In this document: piece after piece, positions 43,359 to 54,184 of the stretch
Layout: every line of letters starts with the position of its first letter
Numbering within the stretch: position 1 is the first letter of the stretch
Source of the DNA: Streptomyces sp. NBC_01283
GTDB lineage: Bacteria; Actinomycetota; Actinomycetes; Streptomycetales; Streptomycetaceae
Length of the DNA stretch: 64,000 bases
Direction: 5' to 3'
NCBI RefSeq assembly: GCF_041435335.1
Contig: NZ_CP108430.1
Span: 6,857,001-6,921,000 of the forward strand
The notes under the pieces: model-generated
Told to the model about the DNA's origin: nothing
The model's input: only the letters and a program-made list of their open reading frames with translations
Database searches by the model: none
Made by a program: the position numbers and the translations under genes

Positions 43359-44042
43359 CTATAGCGGCGGCAGGGAGGGCAGGAGGCCGCCTTCAGCCGT
43401 CAGCGCGGAGCCGTCCCGACGGCCGGAGAGCCAGCCGACCACGTCGGACGCGGGGCCGGAAACAGTGACCTCGGGCGCACCGTCCCGGCCGGTGGTCCAC
43501 GCGTGCGTGCCGTCCGTCAGCCCCGTCGGCGGCACATCGGGGTTCCCGGAGAAGCGAGCCGCCAGGAAAGCGATCTCCCGCCGCACGAATTCCTCGGGCA
43601 GATCTTCGAGCTCGTACCCGATGCCGAGGTCGACGTGGTGCAGGTCGACCTCGACCCACCGCCGGAACGGCACACGGGACGCGGAGTCGGTCACTCCGTT
43701 GCGCATCGTGATGGTGCGGGACCAGTCGGCCGGGATCGCGGCCTGCTCCTGGAATCGTTCCGCGGCCTCGCGTACGTCGGTGAGCTGCTCGGCCAGGGGC
43801 CGGGGTGCGTCCCGCTCGATGTCCGCGTCCCGTGCGTCGCCGCTGATGTACATGGGCCGCCCGGCGAGGACGTTCACGAGCGCGTCCGCGTTACGGGCGA
43901 GGTGGGCGAGGACGTGGCCACGGGTCCAGCCGGGCAGCCGTGACGGCTCGGCGGTCGAATCGTTGTTCAGTTTCGCGGCTGCGGTGAGCAGCCGGTCGGT
44001 CGCGTCACGTACAGACGCCAGGTCGCGCACATGATCAATCAT
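43359..44042 (-). CDS. Maleylpyruvate isomerase-family mycothiol-dependent enzyme
   Basis: A 227-residue DinB-like protein. RLPGWTRGHVLAHLARNADA carries the metal-binding His of the MDMPI family, and RWVEVDLHHVDLGIGY the other His residues. Such enzymes use mycothiol as a thiol cofactor for isomerisation or S-transfer. The C-terminal sterol-carrier-like part ends GPASDVVGWLSGRRDGSAL. ATG at 44042. Followed after ten bases by the MBL-fold gene, and divergent from uvrA. Confidence 0.87.
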   Translation of the reverse strand: MIDHVRDLASVRDATDRLLTAAAKLNNDSTAEPSRLPGWTRGHVLAHLARNADALVNVLAGRPMYISGDARDADIERDAPRPLAEQLTDVREAAERFQEQAAIPADWSRTITMRNGVTDSASRVPFRRWVEVDLHHVDLGIGYELEDLPEEFVRREIAFLAARFSGNPDVPPTGLTDGTHAWTTGRDGAPEVTVSGPASDVVGWLSGRRDGSALTAEGGLLPSLPPL

Positions 44043-44265
44043 GCGCCCGACGATAGTCGCGCCACACGTTCGGGTGAAGGTGTGGGAGCGCCACCGCAAA
44101 TCGAATGCACGTGCTATATGGTCGGGTGCGGCATCGGGCATTCTTGGTGGTCCGGGTTTGTTATCAACCAGGGCATCCGCCCCGGCGTTGTCAGTGGCTC
44201 GCCCTAGTCTGTGAATGACGGGGGTCCCGCCCCTGTCACTTCTCTCAAGAAAGGTGCGGACCGGC

Positions 44266-47358
<3,093 letters not shown>

Positions 47359-47388
47359 CCTGGTAGTACGGATCCGCGGGTCCGCCGT

Positions 47389-47430
47389 GAACGGGCCGCC
47401 GGACAAGTTCCCTTGTCCGGCGGCCCGTTC
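47389..47430 (+). terminator. Strong terminator of uvrA
   Basis: A perfect 19-base-pair stem with a four-base loop (TTCC), 30 bases after the uvrA stop. Confidence 0.85.
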
Positions 47431-47449
47431 CTGTGTTCGCCTTGGCCGT

Positions 47450-48253
47450 ATGGCCGTACGCAGTGAACGTGAAGGTCCCGTCACCACGATCGTGTTGTCC
47501 CGCCCCGACGTGCGCAACGCCGTCGACGGGCCCACGGCCCGTGCCCTCGCCGACGCGTTCCGCGCCTTCGACGCGGACCCCGACGCGTACGTCGCCGTGC
47601 TGTGGGGCGAGGGCGGCACCTTCTGCGCCGGAGCGGATCTCAAGGCCATCGGGACACCCACCGGGAACGAGGTGACCGAGAAGGGCGACGGACCCATGGG
47701 CCCGACCCGCATGCGGCTCTCCAAGCCCGTCATCGCGGCGATCTCCGGACACGCGGTCGCCGGCGGCCTGGAGCTCGCGCTCTGGTGCGATCTGCGGGTC
47801 GCCGAGGAGGACGCCGTACTCGGTGTGTTCTGCCGCCGCTGGGGCGTCCCGCTCATCGACGGCGGGACCGTACGGCTGCCCCGGCTCATCGGCGAGAGCC
47901 GGGCCATGGACCTGGTGCTCACCGGCCGACCCGTCCTCGCGACGGAGGCGCTCGCGATGGGCCTGGTAAACCGGACCGTACCGCCGGGCACCTGCCGCGC
48001 CGCGGCCGAACGGCTCGCCGCGGAGATCGCCGCGTTCCCGCAGACCTGCCTCCGCAACGACCGGCTTTCCGTGCAGGAACAGGGCGGCCTGACCGAGGAG
48101 GAGGCGATGGCGGGCGAACTCCGCCACGGTCTGCGGTCCCTGACCGAGGCGGCGGACGGCGCGGCCAGATTCGCCGCGGGGGCGGGGCGGCACGGGGCCT
48201 TCGCCGAAGGCGGGAGCGGGAGCGGGGGAGATGCGGGACCGGCCGTCGGCTAG
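47450..48253 (+). CDS. Enoyl-CoA hydratase/isomerase family protein
   Basis: A 267-residue crotonase-fold protein. The oxyanion-hole blocks are GTFCAGADLKAIG and SGHAVAGGLELALWCDLRVA; the second active-site Glu is likely in VLGVFCRRWGVPLIDGGT. It acts on an acyl-CoA double bond; chain length unknown. The Gly/Ser-rich tail is variable. ATG at 47450. Its TAG overlaps that of the convergent YceI gene by the four bases CTAG. Confidence 0.88.
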   Translation: MAVRSEREGPVTTIVLSRPDVRNAVDGPTARALADAFRAFDADPDAYVAVLWGEGGTFCAGADLKAIGTPTGNEVTEKGDGPMGPTRMRLSKPVIAAISGHAVAGGLELALWCDLRVAEEDAVLGVFCRRWGVPLIDGGTVRLPRLIGESRAMDLVLTGRPVLATEALAMGLVNRTVPPGTCRAAAERLAAEIAAFPQTCLRNDRLSVQEQGGLTEEEAMAGELRHGLRSLTEAADGAARFAAGAGRHGAFAEGGSGSGGDAGPAVG

Positions 48254-48822
48254 CCCGCGGAGGGCGCGGCCTCCGGCTCCAGGAACTGCATGTCCAGCTG
48301 GATCTTCACCACGTCACCGAGCAGCCCGGCACCGAAGTCGAGCCCGTAGTCACCGCGGCTGATCTCCCCGGTCGCCTCGAACCCCGCATGGCGCCGGGCG
48401 TCGCCCGGGAAGGCCTGCAGTCCGCCGAACTCGACGGCGAGGGTGAGGGGTTTCGTGACGTCACCGATGGTCAGGTCGCCCTCCAGTGTCCACTCGTACT
48501 CCTGGCCGATGACCCGCGTCGACCGGAACGTCATCGTGGGGCGGCGCTCCACGTCAAGGAGGTCCGGCGCGCGGACATGGGCGTCGCGGTCCTTGTTGCC
48601 GGTGTCGACGGACGCCAGCGCGACGGTCGCCGTCACCGATGAGGTCTCGGCGCTCTCGCCCACGACCAGTCCGGCCGTCACCTCCGTGAACCGTCCCCGC
48701 ACCTTCGAGATCCCCAGGTGGCGGATGGTGAAGTTGACGGCGGAGTGGAACGGGTCGATCTCCCAGGTTCCGGCGGGGAGAGGGAGCGCGGTCGTCGCGG
48801 CGGTGCTCGTGTCAGAAGTCAT
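48250..48822 (-). CDS. YceI-family protein
   Basis: A 190-residue lipocalin-like protein: GTWEIDPFHSAVNFTIRHLG, VRGRFTEVTAGLVVG, VDTGNKDRDAHVRAPDLLDV and LEGDLTIGDVTKPLTLAVEF are all typical of YceI. The family binds isoprenoids. No signal peptide is visible, so it is probably cytoplasmic. ATG at 48822. Divergent from the HTH gene at 48925. Confidence 0.9.
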   Translation of the reverse strand: MTSDTSTAATTALPLPAGTWEIDPFHSAVNFTIRHLGISKVRGRFTEVTAGLVVGESAETSSVTATVALASVDTGNKDRDAHVRAPDLLDVERRPTMTFRSTRVIGQEYEWTLEGDLTIGDVTKPLTLAVEFGGLQAFPGDARRHAGFEATGEISRGDYGLDFGAGLLGDVVKIQLDMQFLEPEAAPSAG

Positions 48823-48924
48823 GCCGTCCACGATGCGAGGCCGGCCGCGGCCCAGGAAGGCCGGGCCGAGACTGGTAGTGACAGGGCCACGATCCGGCCC
48901 GGTGACGGCTGGTACGTTCGGCCG

Positions 48925-49779
48925 GTGAGCGACAACGAGCTGGGCACGTTCCTGCGCACCTGCCGTGAAGCGGTCACGCCCGCCGAAGTCGGGCTCCCCA
49001 CCGGCCCCCGGCGCCGCACGCCGGGGCTGCGCCGGTCCGAGGTCGCCACGCTCGCCGGCGTCAGCGTCGAGTACCTCGCCCGCCTCGAACAGGGCCGGGA
49101 CCGCCACCCCTCCCCGCAGGTGATGGGCGCGCTCGCGGACGCCCTGCGGCTGTCCGTGGCGGAACGCTTCCACCTGCGCCGCCTGGAGAAGGAGACGAGC
49201 GGCGACCCCTGCTGCCCGACGGCGAGTGAGCCCTCCCGGTCGGTGCGTCCCACCGTGCGGGCGCTCATCGACCGCATGGAGCCCACCCCCGCCGTCCTGT
49301 TCAACCGGCTCGGCGACGTCCTCGCGTACACCTCGGGCTACGAGCGGATCGTGGGGCCCATCGGGCTCCTCGACGGTGAGCGGCCCAATCTCGTCCGGTA
49401 CCTGTTCACCGACGAGCGGGCCCGCGCCGCCTACCCCGAGTGGGAGCGGATCGCCGACGAGCAGGTCGCCTCGCTGCGGGCCGGATCCATGCTCACCGAC
49501 CCCCATGCCGAGGGATTCGCCGACGAGCTGACCGTCCTGGCCGGTGCGCCGTTCGCCGACCGGATGACGGCCGTGCCGCGGCTGCCCCGGCACAGCGGCG
49601 TCGAATCCCTGACGCACCCGGAGGCCGGCGCGCTGCGCCTCTCGTACGAGACGCTGGCCCTGCCCGACGCCGACGGCCAGCGCCTGGTCGTCCACCTGCC
49701 GGCCGACGAAGCCTCGTCGGCCGCGCTCGACCGCCTCAACGGCCGCAAGCCGGGCGGCCTCCGCGCGGTGACGGGCTGA
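48925..49779 (+). CDS. MmyB-like helix-turn-helix regulator
   Basis: A 284-residue regulator. The HTH is LRRSEVATLAGVSVEYLARL, followed by EQGRDRHPSPQVMGALADAL; the rest is the MmyB-like ligand-binding domain (PAVLFNRLGDVLAYTSGYER, NLVRYLFTDERARAAYPEWE). Such regulators often act on a divergent neighbour, here the YceI gene 100 bases away. GTG at 48925. The ligand may be a fatty acid or isoprenoid, by analogy. Confidence 0.9.
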   Translation: MSDNELGTFLRTCREAVTPAEVGLPTGPRRRTPGLRRSEVATLAGVSVEYLARLEQGRDRHPSPQVMGALADALRLSVAERFHLRRLEKETSGDPCCPTASEPSRSVRPTVRALIDRMEPTPAVLFNRLGDVLAYTSGYERIVGPIGLLDGERPNLVRYLFTDERARAAYPEWERIADEQVASLRAGSMLTDPHAEGFADELTVLAGAPFADRMTAVPRLPRHSGVESLTHPEAGALRLSYETLALPDADGQRLVVHLPADEASSAALDRLNGRKPGGLRAVTG

Positions 49780-49816
49780 CGGGCCCACGTCGTTGCCCTC
49801 GGGTGGGCCTTGAGCC

Positions 49817-50752
49817 CTACCCCAGCTCCTTCGCGTACGGCGGCTCGGCGCCCGCGCGCGACACGGTGACGGCCGCCGCGCGTGCCGCGAAGCGCAGGAC
49901 CTCGCACCAGCTGTCCGCGCCGAGGCCGGACAGTGACTCCACGGACAGCGCGTCCCGGGCGGAAAGTCCGTGCAGCAGGGCCGCGTTGACCGTGTCGCCC
50001 GCGCCGATGGTGTCCACCACGTCGACCGGCTCGCCCGGCACCGACCACTCACCGCCGTCCCGCGTGAAGACGGTGAGCCCCTTGCCGCCCCGGGTGATCA
50101 CCACGGCGCCCGGGCCGGACGCGAGCCACTCGCGCGGCGTTCCGCCGAGCCAACTCGCGTCCTCCTCAGACAGCTTGAGCAGGGCGACCGACGGCAGCCA
50201 GCTCTTGAACCGCGCCCGGTAGGCGTCCGCGTCCGGGATCAGACCCGCCCGGATGTTGGGGTCGAGCGCCGTGAAGACGCCCCGCGCCGCCTCCCGGCGC
50301 AGCAGCTCCTCGTACGCGCTCGCGCCCGGTTCGAGGACGAGCGAGCAGGTGCCGAACGACACCGCGCCCACGTCGTCGGGCAGTCGCTCCGGGGCCGCGA
50401 AGAGCCGGTCCGCCGTGCCCTCCACGTAGAAGGAGTAACCGGCGGAGCCGTCCGCTCCGATCGAGGCGACCGCGAGCGTCGTCGGCTCGGCGCCCCGCTG
50501 GACGTACGACACGTCGACACCCGCGGCCCGCAACCCGTCGACCAGCGCGTCACCGAACGCGTCCGCCGAGATCCGCGAGCAGAAGGCGACGGGGGAGCCG
50601 AGCCGGCCGAGGGCCACCGCGGTGTTGTACGGACCGCCGCCGAGCCGCGGGGCGAGCGCGGGCAGCCCGGCAGGGGCGGAATCCCGCGGCACATCCTGCG
50701 GCATATCCTGCGGAACGAGGTCGATCAGGGCCTCTCCGGCGACGACTATCAC
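49817..50752 (-). CDS. PfkB-family sugar kinase (fructokinase-like)
   Basis: A 311-residue PfkB kinase: IVVAGEALIDLVPQD, LGGGPYNTAVALGRLGSPVA, VKLSEEDA-like LLKLSEEDASWLGG and the catalytic DTIGAGDTVNAALLHGL. Fructose is the usual substrate for this branch. An insertion after the first strand (PQDMPQDVPRDSAP) comes from a short DNA repeat. GTG at 50752. Convergent with the HTH gene. No sugar transporter is next to it. Confidence 0.85.
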   Translation of the reverse strand: MIVVAGEALIDLVPQDMPQDVPRDSAPAGLPALAPRLGGGPYNTAVALGRLGSPVAFCSRISADAFGDALVDGLRAAGVDVSYVQRGAEPTTLAVASIGADGSAGYSFYVEGTADRLFAAPERLPDDVGAVSFGTCSLVLEPGASAYEELLRREAARGVFTALDPNIRAGLIPDADAYRARFKSWLPSVALLKLSEEDASWLGGTPREWLASGPGAVVITRGGKGLTVFTRDGGEWSVPGEPVDVVDTIGAGDTVNAALLHGLSARDALSVESLSGLGADSWCEVLRFAARAAAVTVSRAGAEPPYAKELG

Positions 50753-50944
50753 GGGTGGTTCCTTCCGGCTCTGCTTTCGTGGCGCTGCGGTCGTGCTCCC
50801 CGGCTTCCGCCACAGGTTAGAGCTTCTGGGCGGGCCCGGCCCGACACGGGCGGCACTCGGGCACGGCCGCGCCCAACGCGGGCAGGCGGCACCCCACCGG
50901 TATGGTCTGATCCGTCACCGAAGCGCCTGACCTGTGGAGATTCC

Positions 50945-51373
50945 ATGCCCGGCACGCCGCCCCCCGCCCGCCGCACCGTGCTGCGTGCCGCTGCCCTCGT
51001 CCCGGCCGCAGGCCTGGGGATCACGGCCTGCTCGTCCGGCGGTGGTGGTGGCGACGGCGGCTCCAACAGCTCGGCGCCCACCACGGCGGTGGACCTCGGA
51101 GAGTCCGACGAGGTGAAGGTCGGCGCCTCGAAGCTCTACACCGACGAGAACGTGGTCGTCAGCCGCATCTCCGACGACGAGTACAAAGCGTTCAGCACGA
51201 TCTGCACGCACGAGGGGTGCCCCATCAACAAGCTCCAGGGGCACAAGCTCATCTGCCCCTGCCACGGCAGTCAGTTCGACGCCACGAACGGCAAGGTGCT
51301 GCACGCCCCCGCCATCTCACCGCTGGAGGAGCTGCCGGTGAAGGTGGAGGACGGCAAGATCGTCGCGGGCTGA
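50945..51373 (+). CDS. Rieske [2Fe-2S] lipoprotein with Tat-type signal
   Basis: A 142-residue protein. The head has twin arginines (ARRTVLRAAALVP) and a lipobox GITAC with Cys29, so Tat export and lipid anchoring are both likely. After a Gly/Ser linker comes a Rieske domain: Cys87 and His89 in CTHEGC, Cys104 and His107 in CPCHG as cluster ligands, with Cys92 and Cys106 placed for the disulfide. It likely shuttles electrons at the outer membrane face; partner unknown. ATG at 50945. Confidence 0.9.
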   Translation: MPGTPPPARRTVLRAAALVPAAGLGITACSSGGGGGDGGSNSSAPTTAVDLGESDEVKVGASKLYTDENVVVSRISDDEYKAFSTICTHEGCPINKLQGHKLICPCHGSQFDATNGKVLHAPAISPLEELPVKVEDGKIVAG

Positions 51374-51418
51374 GCAGCTACGAAGCCGGTAATGGGGGCT
51401 GAGAGGCCGTGCGGCCCT

Positions 51419-52366
51419 TCAGTCCCAGTCCCACGCGATCCCCAGGATCCCCGCCCGTACCTGCGGCTCCACGAGGTGCACCGACCGGTGGCTGCCGCTC
51501 AGCGTCAGCTCCTGGCGCCCGCCGCGCGGCGCGGCGGCCGAATGCTGCGTGAAGCGGTGGCAGCGTACGGGCAGGGCGCCCTCGTCGAAGCGCACCTGGA
51601 GCGCGTACTGCCCGCCCGCGAACGTGAAGCCCCGGAAGTACTCGGTGGCCGCCCCCGCGGTGCCGTCCTCGAAGCCGTAGCGGAACAGGTGCGTGTCGCC
51701 CGCGCGCAGGCGCGCGTCGAAGAGCAGCTCGGCGACGAGCACCCCCGTCTCGTGATGCCACCGCACACGTCCCGTGCGGCAGTTCTCCAGGGCGTGGACG
51801 CCGACACGTTCCGGTACGCAGCCGGGGTCGCCGTGGTAGATCGCGAGGTAGCGGTCCACGGCGTCCCGATGGGCGCGCACGACGTGCTGCGAGTCGCGGC
51901 CGAGCAGCTCACGGCGCTCGCCGATCCGCACCCGCTCGTGGTGGCCGATGGTGTGCAGGCCGCCGTCGAGCGGCGACCCGAGCTCGGAGATCAGCTCCTG
52001 GACGACGTCGGAGGCGTCGAGGAGGGAGCGGTAGGAGCGGGCGGCGGGGCGTTCGCAGTCGGGGTGCTCGGAGGGCTTGGCGAGCAGCCGGATCAGTGAC
52101 TCCTCGGGGAGATCGAGGATCTCCTCCAGGGCGCGCACGGCCCGGAGCGACTCGGTGCGCTGGGGGCGGCGGGCGCCCTGCTGCCAGTAACTCAGGCTCG
52201 TCACCCCGACGTTGACGCCCTGGCGCGCGAGATGATGCCGTACGCGTTGCAGGGGAAGGCGCCGTGCGGCGATCGCGGCCCGCAGTGCCACATGGAAGGG
52301 GCCGGTGCGCAGGGCGGCCTCCAGGTCCGCAGGCGTGCCGTCCGCGAGCTGTGTGCCGTGCCGCAT
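51419..52366 (-). CDS. XRE-like HTH transcriptional regulator
   Basis: A 315-residue protein. Residues 25-75 form an HTH (LQRVRHHLARQGVNVGVTSL then SYWQQGARRPQRTESLRAV). The rest is a beta-rich ligand-binding part (ARDRYLAIYHGD-like VDRYLAIYHGDPGCVPERVG, TEYFRGFTFAGGQYALQVRF). I recall it as a common actinomycete regulator without a known ligand. ATG at 52366 has AGAGGGGGC before it. A dyad and spaced GTTCAC repeats lie in the divergent promoter region shared with the protease gene. Confidence 0.75.
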   Translation of the reverse strand: MRHGTQLADGTPADLEAALRTGPFHVALRAAIAARRLPLQRVRHHLARQGVNVGVTSLSYWQQGARRPQRTESLRAVRALEEILDLPEESLIRLLAKPSEHPDCERPAARSYRSLLDASDVVQELISELGSPLDGGLHTIGHHERVRIGERRELLGRDSQHVVRAHRDAVDRYLAIYHGDPGCVPERVGVHALENCRTGRVRWHHETGVLVAELLFDARLRAGDTHLFRYGFEDGTAGAATEYFRGFTFAGGQYALQVRFDEGALPVRCHRFTQHSAAAPRGGRQELTLSGSHRSVHLVEPQVRAGILGIAWDWD

Positions 52367-52380
52367 CGCAAGCCCCCTCT

Positions 52381-52478
52381 GTGAACATTCACACCGGCCG
52401 TCCGGGCGTACGCGCCGGTCGGAGCGGGCCACCAGGTGGGCGTACGAGGGGTGTTCACATACGTACGCCGACGTTCAC
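52381..52478. promoter_or_regulatory. Candidate operator: dyad plus spaced GTTCAC repeats
   Basis: GTGAACATTCAC (52381-52392) lies 15 bases before the regulator's ATG. GTTCAC then occurs at 52453-52458 and again at 52473-52478, exactly 20 bases apart, each after a CGTACG block. The set lies between the divergent regulator and protease genes and could be the site of autoregulation. The remaining part of the 229-base gap shows only weak promoter-like boxes. Confidence 0.5.
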
Positions 52479-52595
52479 GGCCCAAGTTAATCCCGCATTG
52501 AACCTTGTTGACCTGCACCCGACAACACTCGATGCTCAATCGCAGCGTCCGGACGCGCTCCTCCACCCCCTCACCCCCCGCTTGGGAGGATCGCG

Positions 52596-53246
52596 ATGCG
52601 CCATCGAATCAGCAGACACAGCGGACGCAGACGCCTGTCCGCGCTCGCCGTGGTGGCGGCTGCCCTGGTCGCCGCACCGGCGGCCACGGCCACGGCCGCC
52701 CCCGACAGCCCCCCGTCCGTGTCCGCGTCCGCAGCCGTACCCGGCACGGACGCCCCTTCCCTCCTCGCCGCCAAGCGTCTGAACATCACGATGCAGGCCC
52801 AGCAGAAGACCAACTGGTGCTGGGCCGCGGCCGGGAACACGATCGCCACCTTCTACGGCAGGAAGTACAGCCAGAACCAGTTCTGCAACGCCGCCTTCGG
52901 GCGCAGCCAGAGCACCGAGTGTCCCAACTCGCAGGCCACGCTCGGCGACGTGCAGAACGGCCTGGACTGGGCGGGCATCAACGCCGGTTCGTACGTCAGC
53001 GGCTGGCTGCGCTACCCGACCGTGCAGGCCGAGATCAACGCGGGCCGCCCGGTCGAGACCCGCATCCAGTGGTCGAACGGCGGCGGCCACATGCACGTCC
53101 TCTACGGGTACGACGACGCGAGCAGCTGGGTCTACTGGGGCGACCCCTGGCCCTCCAGCGACCGCTACAACTGGGCCTCGCACAGCTGGTACGTCAACAA
53201 CAACACCTTCTCCTGGACCCACTCGCTGTACCGGATCGGGGCGTGA
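52596..53246 (+). CDS. Secreted papain-like cysteine protease
   Basis: A 216-residue protein with a signal peptide (RRRLSALAVVAAALVAAPAA). The mature part has the catalytic Cys75 in QQKTNWCWAAAGNTIATFYG, a His in NGGGHMHVLYGYDD (165 or 167) and an Asp in VYWGDPWPS (183): the triad of the papain-like/C39-like family to which staphopain- and AvrRpt2-like proteases belong. Two more Cys (97 and 109) may form a disulfide. ATG at 52596. The next gene overlaps it by four bases (GTGA), so both are probably made together. Confidence 0.85.
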   Translation: MRHRISRHSGRRRLSALAVVAAALVAAPAATATAAPDSPPSVSASAAVPGTDAPSLLAAKRLNITMQAQQKTNWCWAAAGNTIATFYGRKYSQNQFCNAAFGRSQSTECPNSQATLGDVQNGLDWAGINAGSYVSGWLRYPTVQAEINAGRPVETRIQWSNGGGHMHVLYGYDDASSWVYWGDPWPSSDRYNWASHSWYVNNNTFSWTHSLYRIGA

Positions 53247-54067
53247 GCGCGATGACCCGTCACCTTCCCCGCCACCTGGTGCGGGCGGCGCTCGCCGGTT
53301 CGGCGGCCACCCTGCTGCTTGGTCTCGCGGCGCCGTACGCCACCGCCGACTCCGGACCGTCCGCCGCCTCCCGTGACGCTGCCCACGATGCCGCGAGCGC
53401 TCCTGAGACCCTCGACACGCTCTCCCGGTTCTTCGCGCGGGAGGGGGCCGTCAGCAAGGCCGCCGCGGACCCGCGCGTGCGGGGCGAGGCCGTGCCCGTG
53501 CGCTACCTCTCCCCGGAGTTCGTCGCCGGCGAGAAGGGCGCTCCGGTCGCCCGTGTGGAGTTCCTCGCCAGCAAGGCGGTCTCCTCCGACGGGCAGGAGG
53601 CCTCCCTGTGGACCGTGCGGCAGGGCGGTTCCTGGCAGGTCGTGAACATCGCCACCGGGGACGACGAGACGCGCTACGCGCGCGTGGGCGCCGACAAGCT
53701 CCCCGGGGGCACCGTTTTCCACGAGCCGCAGATCAACGCCTGGTACGTCCAGGGCGGCGGGCGGGTGCTTCCGCTGGACGCGGACGCGAGGCGCGCCGTG
53801 GGCTCTGGCGGGACCTCGGTCGCCGCCTACCAGAAGCGTGTCCACAAGGCGTACGGCGACAAGCTGCCGGGCTCCGCGTACGCGAAGTCCGGCAAGGCGG
53901 GGGGCTTCGCCCCGAAGGAGCGGGCTGCTGGGGCTTCGGCCTCGCCCGGGGCTTCGGCCGACGGCCCCGTCACAGTTGCCTCCTCCGTGGCCGGAGCGGG
54001 GGCCCTGGCCGCCCTCGGTCTCTCCGGGGCTGCCGTCCTGCGACGTCGCGCCCGGCAGCGAGGCTGA
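53243..54067 (+). CDS. Secreted/surface protein coupled to the papain-like protease
   Basis: A 274-residue protein. Signal peptide RHLVRAALAGSAATLLLGLA with AxA near residue 39; helical mature part (ETLDTLSRFFAREGAVSKAA) and beta-rich centre (ARVEFLASKAVSSDGQEASL, YVQGGGRVLPLDADARR); then a Pro/Ala-rich tail and a C-terminal hydrophobic segment ending RRRARQRG. The end looks like a membrane anchor. GTG at 53243 overlaps the protease stop; an ATG at 53252 is the other choice. As it is coupled to the protease it may be its substrate, anchor or inhibitor; no known family recognised. Confidence 0.75.
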   Translation: MSAMTRHLPRHLVRAALAGSAATLLLGLAAPYATADSGPSAASRDAAHDAASAPETLDTLSRFFAREGAVSKAAADPRVRGEAVPVRYLSPEFVAGEKGAPVARVEFLASKAVSSDGQEASLWTVRQGGSWQVVNIATGDDETRYARVGADKLPGGTVFHEPQINAWYVQGGGRVLPLDADARRAVGSGGTSVAAYQKRVHKAYGDKLPGSAYAKSGKAGGFAPKERAAGASASPGASADGPVTVASSVAGAGALAALGLSGAAVLRRRARQRG

Positions 54068-54077
54068 CCCCGAGGCT

Positions 54078-54136
54078 CCTCCGGCCGGGGTGCCCCACCC
54101 GCCTGCCCTCCCGGGCGGGCGGGCCCCGGCCGGAGG
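54078..54136 (+). terminator. Long hairpin before uvrC
   Basis: Perfect 13-base arms (54078-54090 and 54124-54136) with a further self-pairing G/C-rich inner part. Ends the protease unit 49 bases ahead of the uvrC ATG. Confidence 0.65.
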
Positions 54137-54184
54137 TGGTGGCTGGCCCCCTGACTGTCAGCCCCCGCCAGTAGGGTGTGGAGC

